64,000 nucleotides of DNA from Rhodamnia argentea (Eukaryota > Streptophyta > Magnoliopsida > Myrtales > Myrtaceae). Within the stretch, counting starts at the first letter, position 1. Each line of letters starts with the position of its first letter. The position numbers and the translations under genes are program-made. Below the pieces are notes generated by a model. The model was not told where the DNA came from. It worked only from the letters and a program-made list of their open reading frames with translations, and did no database searches. The stretch spans positions 26,141,448 to 26,205,447 of the forward strand of contig NC_063154.1 in NCBI RefSeq assembly GCF_020921035.1. Reading direction: 5' to 3'. Of this stretch, positions 60,791 to 64,000 are shown one piece after another.

Positions 60791-61060
60791 ATGGACATTT
60801 AGTTTCTCACAATGGAATCGTGTACGTAGCTCAAAACCTTAAAATTATTCACAAGTTTCAGGGATAGGCGTCTCTTAGATATTAAAGGAGTATCTAGGAC
60901 TCATTGAGCATCCGGCGAATGTTCATCGTGATCCCTCCATTCCACACACATCAGACAACTATCGAAAACACATAATTTTATGTTACTTTCTTTTAAAAAG
61001 TCGTTAGTTGCCACACTTGGTATTTCTTTTTATCTCAATTTCTTTTCGAAGTTGATTTTG
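60791..61060. other. Noncoding spacer
   Basis: Nothing recognised. Confidence 0.3.
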
Positions 61061-61067
61061 GCAATTT

Positions 61068-61379
61068 GGGCATGACAACACTTCTAGAGCAGAATTTTTC
61101 CTCCCGAAGTTCTTCTGAAGTAGGAATCCGTTTGGTAACCCAACTTCTGAAGCAAAAATATGTTTGGCCACACAATTTTATTTTTTTACTTTTGAAATAT
61201 TTTTTCTTTAGAAGCAGTTTTGGAGCCATTTAAAGAAGTGAAAAAAAAAAATTGCTTCTCTCTAGAAGTTGATTTCTAGAGTATAATAAAAAAATCAACT
61301 CTGCTCAGAAGCAGAGATAGAAAAGTCAATTTTTTATGAGAAGTTAATTTTTAGAGTAGAAGTGTTGCTACACACACCC
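61068..61379. mobile_element. Miniature TIR element
   Basis: Left end GGGCATGACAACACTTCTAG is inverted on the right as TAGAAGTGTTGCTACACACA then CCC. Internal phrases (AACTTCTGAAGCAAAAATA, GAAGTTGATTTCTAGAGT) are repeated in both orientations. A degraded relative is at 52280-52508. Confidence 0.6.
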
Positions 61380-62100
61380 TAACGTTCTATTATCAACACA
61401 CAACACTCGAGAGCTGAGTCTCCCTCCTTTTCTTTTTCCTTTTTTTAACTCCTAAGGAAGGTTTGGTGAATATTTTTTCTATATTTGAAACTATTACTTA
61501 TCTAAATTTTAACCTTCATCCTACAACATATTTTTTTTTTCTTATGAAAACAGAATTTAGATGTAATTCATGCCATGTTATGGGGCTGAAAAACTAGCTT
61601 TATTAAAGTGTATATTCAAATGACGATGCAAGATTACTTAAAATCTATGATAAGTGCATTTGAGTCGAATTTTGGTATTTAACATTTTCTTTCTCTTATG
61701 TGTCTAACATGAAATACAAGATTAAAAGGCGTCTTTTTGGCATAAATCGTAAGTTTTTTTAACCAAAGTATTAATTGAGTTAGATTAAAAATCTAAGAAA
61801 GGAACTTGTGATGACAATGTTTCGAAGTTAGCCTTATGTAGCTAGGCCCATTGCAGGCTTATTGCTTTGTAAGATGCTTTGACAAGGAGAATAATACAAA
61901 CTTTCGATGAGAAAAGCAATTCGGCCAAAACTGGTGGTGGGCACCGGACGAAGCATCATTGCACCAAAGTGGACTCTATCCTTGTTGTCCAACTTTATTA
62001 AAGCTGATGCTTAAAGAAACTGGTGAAGGGACTGGGATTGAAGCGCGTTGTCTGCTGTGTAGCATGGACATGACACACAGCACATGAGACACGACACGAT
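61380..62100. other. Noncoding spacer
   Basis: AT-rich; nothing recognised. Confidence 0.3.
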
Positions 62101-62129
62101 ATTTGTAAATTAGAGATGTCAATTTAAAG

Positions 62130-62300
62130 GGTAAGATTTTTCCTCATACTTATAAATAAATATAAAAAGTTTAAAATTAAAGACTGGGATGAACTGAATT
62201 TACACAAATACAAAAATTTTAAAATTGAATTGATAAAAAAATATAAAATTGAATTGACATAATTGTAATAAATTTAGAATTTTTTTTGATAATTTTCTTT
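62130..62300. mobile_element. Fragment of the Mutator-type miniature family
   Basis: Only the right end is kept (GAATTGACATAATTGTAATA, AATTTAGAATTTTTTTTGAT, AATTTTC), in the same orientation as 23169-23504. Confidence 0.4.
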
Positions 62301-62345
62301 AAAAAAAATGTTATAACTCTTTTAATCAAGTGACGGTTAAAAAAC

Positions 62346-62762
62346 ACTAAAAGTGTCAAAACTTATTTACGGCTCTCATTTTAGTGCCAAAACTTTCAAA
62401 ACGATCACTTAAGTGCCAACTTTTTTAAAAACGATCACTTAAGTGCGAACTTCTTTTAAAAATGATCACTCCAGTGCCAATTCCAATTTTAGCTAACGCG
62501 GCTTACCGGAAATCCGACACGTGCTTTTTTTTATTAATATTTGAGCTGATGTGGCTTGGTGGAATTGACACTAAAGTGATCGTTTTTAAAAAAAAATTGG
62601 CACTTAAATGATTGTTTTTAAAAGAAGTTGGTACTTAAGTTATCGTTTTGAAAGTTTTGTCATTAAAGTGATCGTTTTTCAAAAATTTTGACACTTAAGT
62701 GATCATTTTGAAAGTTTTGACACTAAAATGAGCGTCGTGCACAAGTTTTGATACTTATAATG
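62346..62762. mobile_element. Miniature TIR element with an internal repeated phrase
   Basis: Long inverted arms: GTGTCAAAACTT, CTCATTTTAGTGCCAAAACT and TTCAAAACGATCACTTAAGT on the left, inverted on the right. Within each arm the phrase GATCACTTAAGTGCCAA or its complement recurs about every 30 bp. No coding capacity. Confidence 0.75.
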
Positions 62763-63829
62763 TATTTAAGTTATCAAGTGACAGGTCCCACGTTCACGTG
62801 CTTTGGTGGGACCGGACCAACAGCATTATTGTGAAAAACTAAGACGTGGCCAAGTCGTGCAGTGCAAGACCTGGAAAGCACCAAGTCAAGTCTTGAGTCC
62901 ATGTCGTTATCTCCTTCGATGACTTTGGCCTAGATTCAGCCGCTTGCATTTCTCTTGGATAAATGAAAACCCTAGCATGATTCTAATGAAACGGAGTTTC
63001 TCTCTCAAGCAACTCCCAGGATAATACATGTTGATTGGTATGGATTCCGGAATTATTCTCGTCATCTCTTGATTAAAAAGAAGACAGGCCATGGATGATC
63101 TACTTCATCGAGTCCATCGTGAAATGCCTTTTTCTTTCTCTGAAAATAGAAAAGCAATACGTGCTTGCTGTGGATGAATAGGAGGAAGAGGCTGACTTTT
63201 GACCTTAAATCAATTCTCGTTCGAGTGATAATATTCGTATGACTAGCCATTTCGCCTAAGATAAAAAAAAAAAAAATACAGGCAATGTCTTTTCAGAGCA
63301 GTCGTCCCACTAAAACAAAATGTTTTTGCGATAGGTGGTATAATGAAAATCATCTTTCCTATGCTTTCTCCGGACCCCGGTTCAGTAGAACGTCTACGAG
63401 GATCCATAGATGGAGAAATTAATTAGATAGGTTCCTTATACTTTCACCAAGCGCGGAGAGGAATTTAGAGCAATTGATAATTGATGATGAAAGAGGTTCT
63501 AAATGAAGAGATTGAAAAATGATGAAGTTAGAAGATAATAAGCGGTAGCAAATTATCAGTAGAAACTTACATTGATGCCAAGTGTACCTATGAAGTCATT
63601 AGCCAGTTTGGGTTCAAGGAACAGTATCTAATCACTTAATGTAGTTGACATGAGTCAACACATTCTCAAAAGGAGTACTCAAATGATGACGATTTCAGGA
63701 TGTCTTAATAATATTTGACGTTGGAGTTATCTCACATCGGTTGTCTCACACATCTCACGTGTCGATATCGACTGGTTACATTATCAAGTGCATGCAATCG
63801 CGATATGGATTTAATGATCCCCTTAAAAT
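62763..63829. other. Intergenic
   Basis: No gene is recognised. Short open frames on the minus strand at 62907-63250 show no domain. Confidence 0.3.
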
Positions 63830-63978
63830 GTATATAATAACAAACAAATACACTTGATATTCATTTATCGGTTACCTAGGTGTAATCAATCAATGTAATT
63901 GGGTAGTTTTATAACTCTTAACTTGAGGTTTTGAGAAATAATTATGATTATAATTAGTAACATCTACACAAAAAATGG
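63830..63978 (+). repeat. Leader-like duplicated block, copy 2
   Basis: Second copy of 60613-60790. It runs up to an ATG at 63977-63979 near the window edge. Confidence 0.5.
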
Positions 63979-64000
63979 AAATGGCATCTTCCATCAATCT
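63977..64000 (+). CDS. Possible gene start cut by the window edge
   Basis: AAAAAATGG gives a good context for the ATG, followed by eight open codons (MEMASSIN). It follows a duplicated leader-like block. This is too short to identify; it is listed only because the duplicated upstream sequence supports a promoter-plus-start unit. Confidence 0.2.

Overview
This window looks like nuclear DNA of a eudicot plant. It is AT-rich, has split genes with GT/AG introns, one plant-type tRNA gene, and a large load of miniature transposons, LINE fragments and LTR remnants. The repeat families and the type of NLR gene recall Myrtaceae such as Eucalyptus, but that placement is inference from memory, not a search.

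Four host gene loci can be read. (1) Positions 167-404 (+) are the last exon of a UBLCP1-type nuclear proteasome phosphatase. (2) Positions 2488-4981 (-) are a complete four-exon atypical bZIP gene of the Arabidopsis At4g06598 type, convergent with the first. (3) Two intact copies of the mRNA 3'-end endonuclease CPSF73-I lie in the same orientation at 15377-18808 and 27676-31076 (-), each with five coding exons. They sit in a larger segmental duplication that also left a gene-less relic at about 21.6-22.7 kb. (4) Positions 46430-51068 (+) are a coiled-coil NLR resistance gene of the At4g27190-like kind, broken by three single-base indels. A tRNA-Arg(UCG) gene is at 40302-40375 (-).

Layout: 0-5 kb holds the UBLCP1 end, an unidentified broken coding fragment and the bZIP gene. 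5-13 kb is bZIP leader sequence, LTR remnants and old repeats. 13-31.4 kb is the CPSF73-I duplication with Mutator-type miniature elements. 31.5-37 kb is repeat-rich DNA with a split tandem repeat and miniature elements. 37.3-39.9 kb is a tandem array of a unit of about 334 bp, interrupted by a solo LTR. 40-46 kb has the tRNA and duplicated NLR upstream blocks. 46.4-51.1 kb is the NLR. 52-58.7 kb is a nest of LINE copies, one split by a 2.07-kb terminal-inverted-repeat element that appears to carry intron-containing host gene pieces, and another inserted inside an older LINE with a target duplication. 59-64 kb holds several miniature elements, microsatellites and a duplicated block that may be the leader of a gene starting at the window edge.

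The host genes do not form a pathway. The most notable structures are the preserved CPSF73-I pair, the gene-capturing element with its perfect excisable footprint at 54432-56505, and the nested LINEs.
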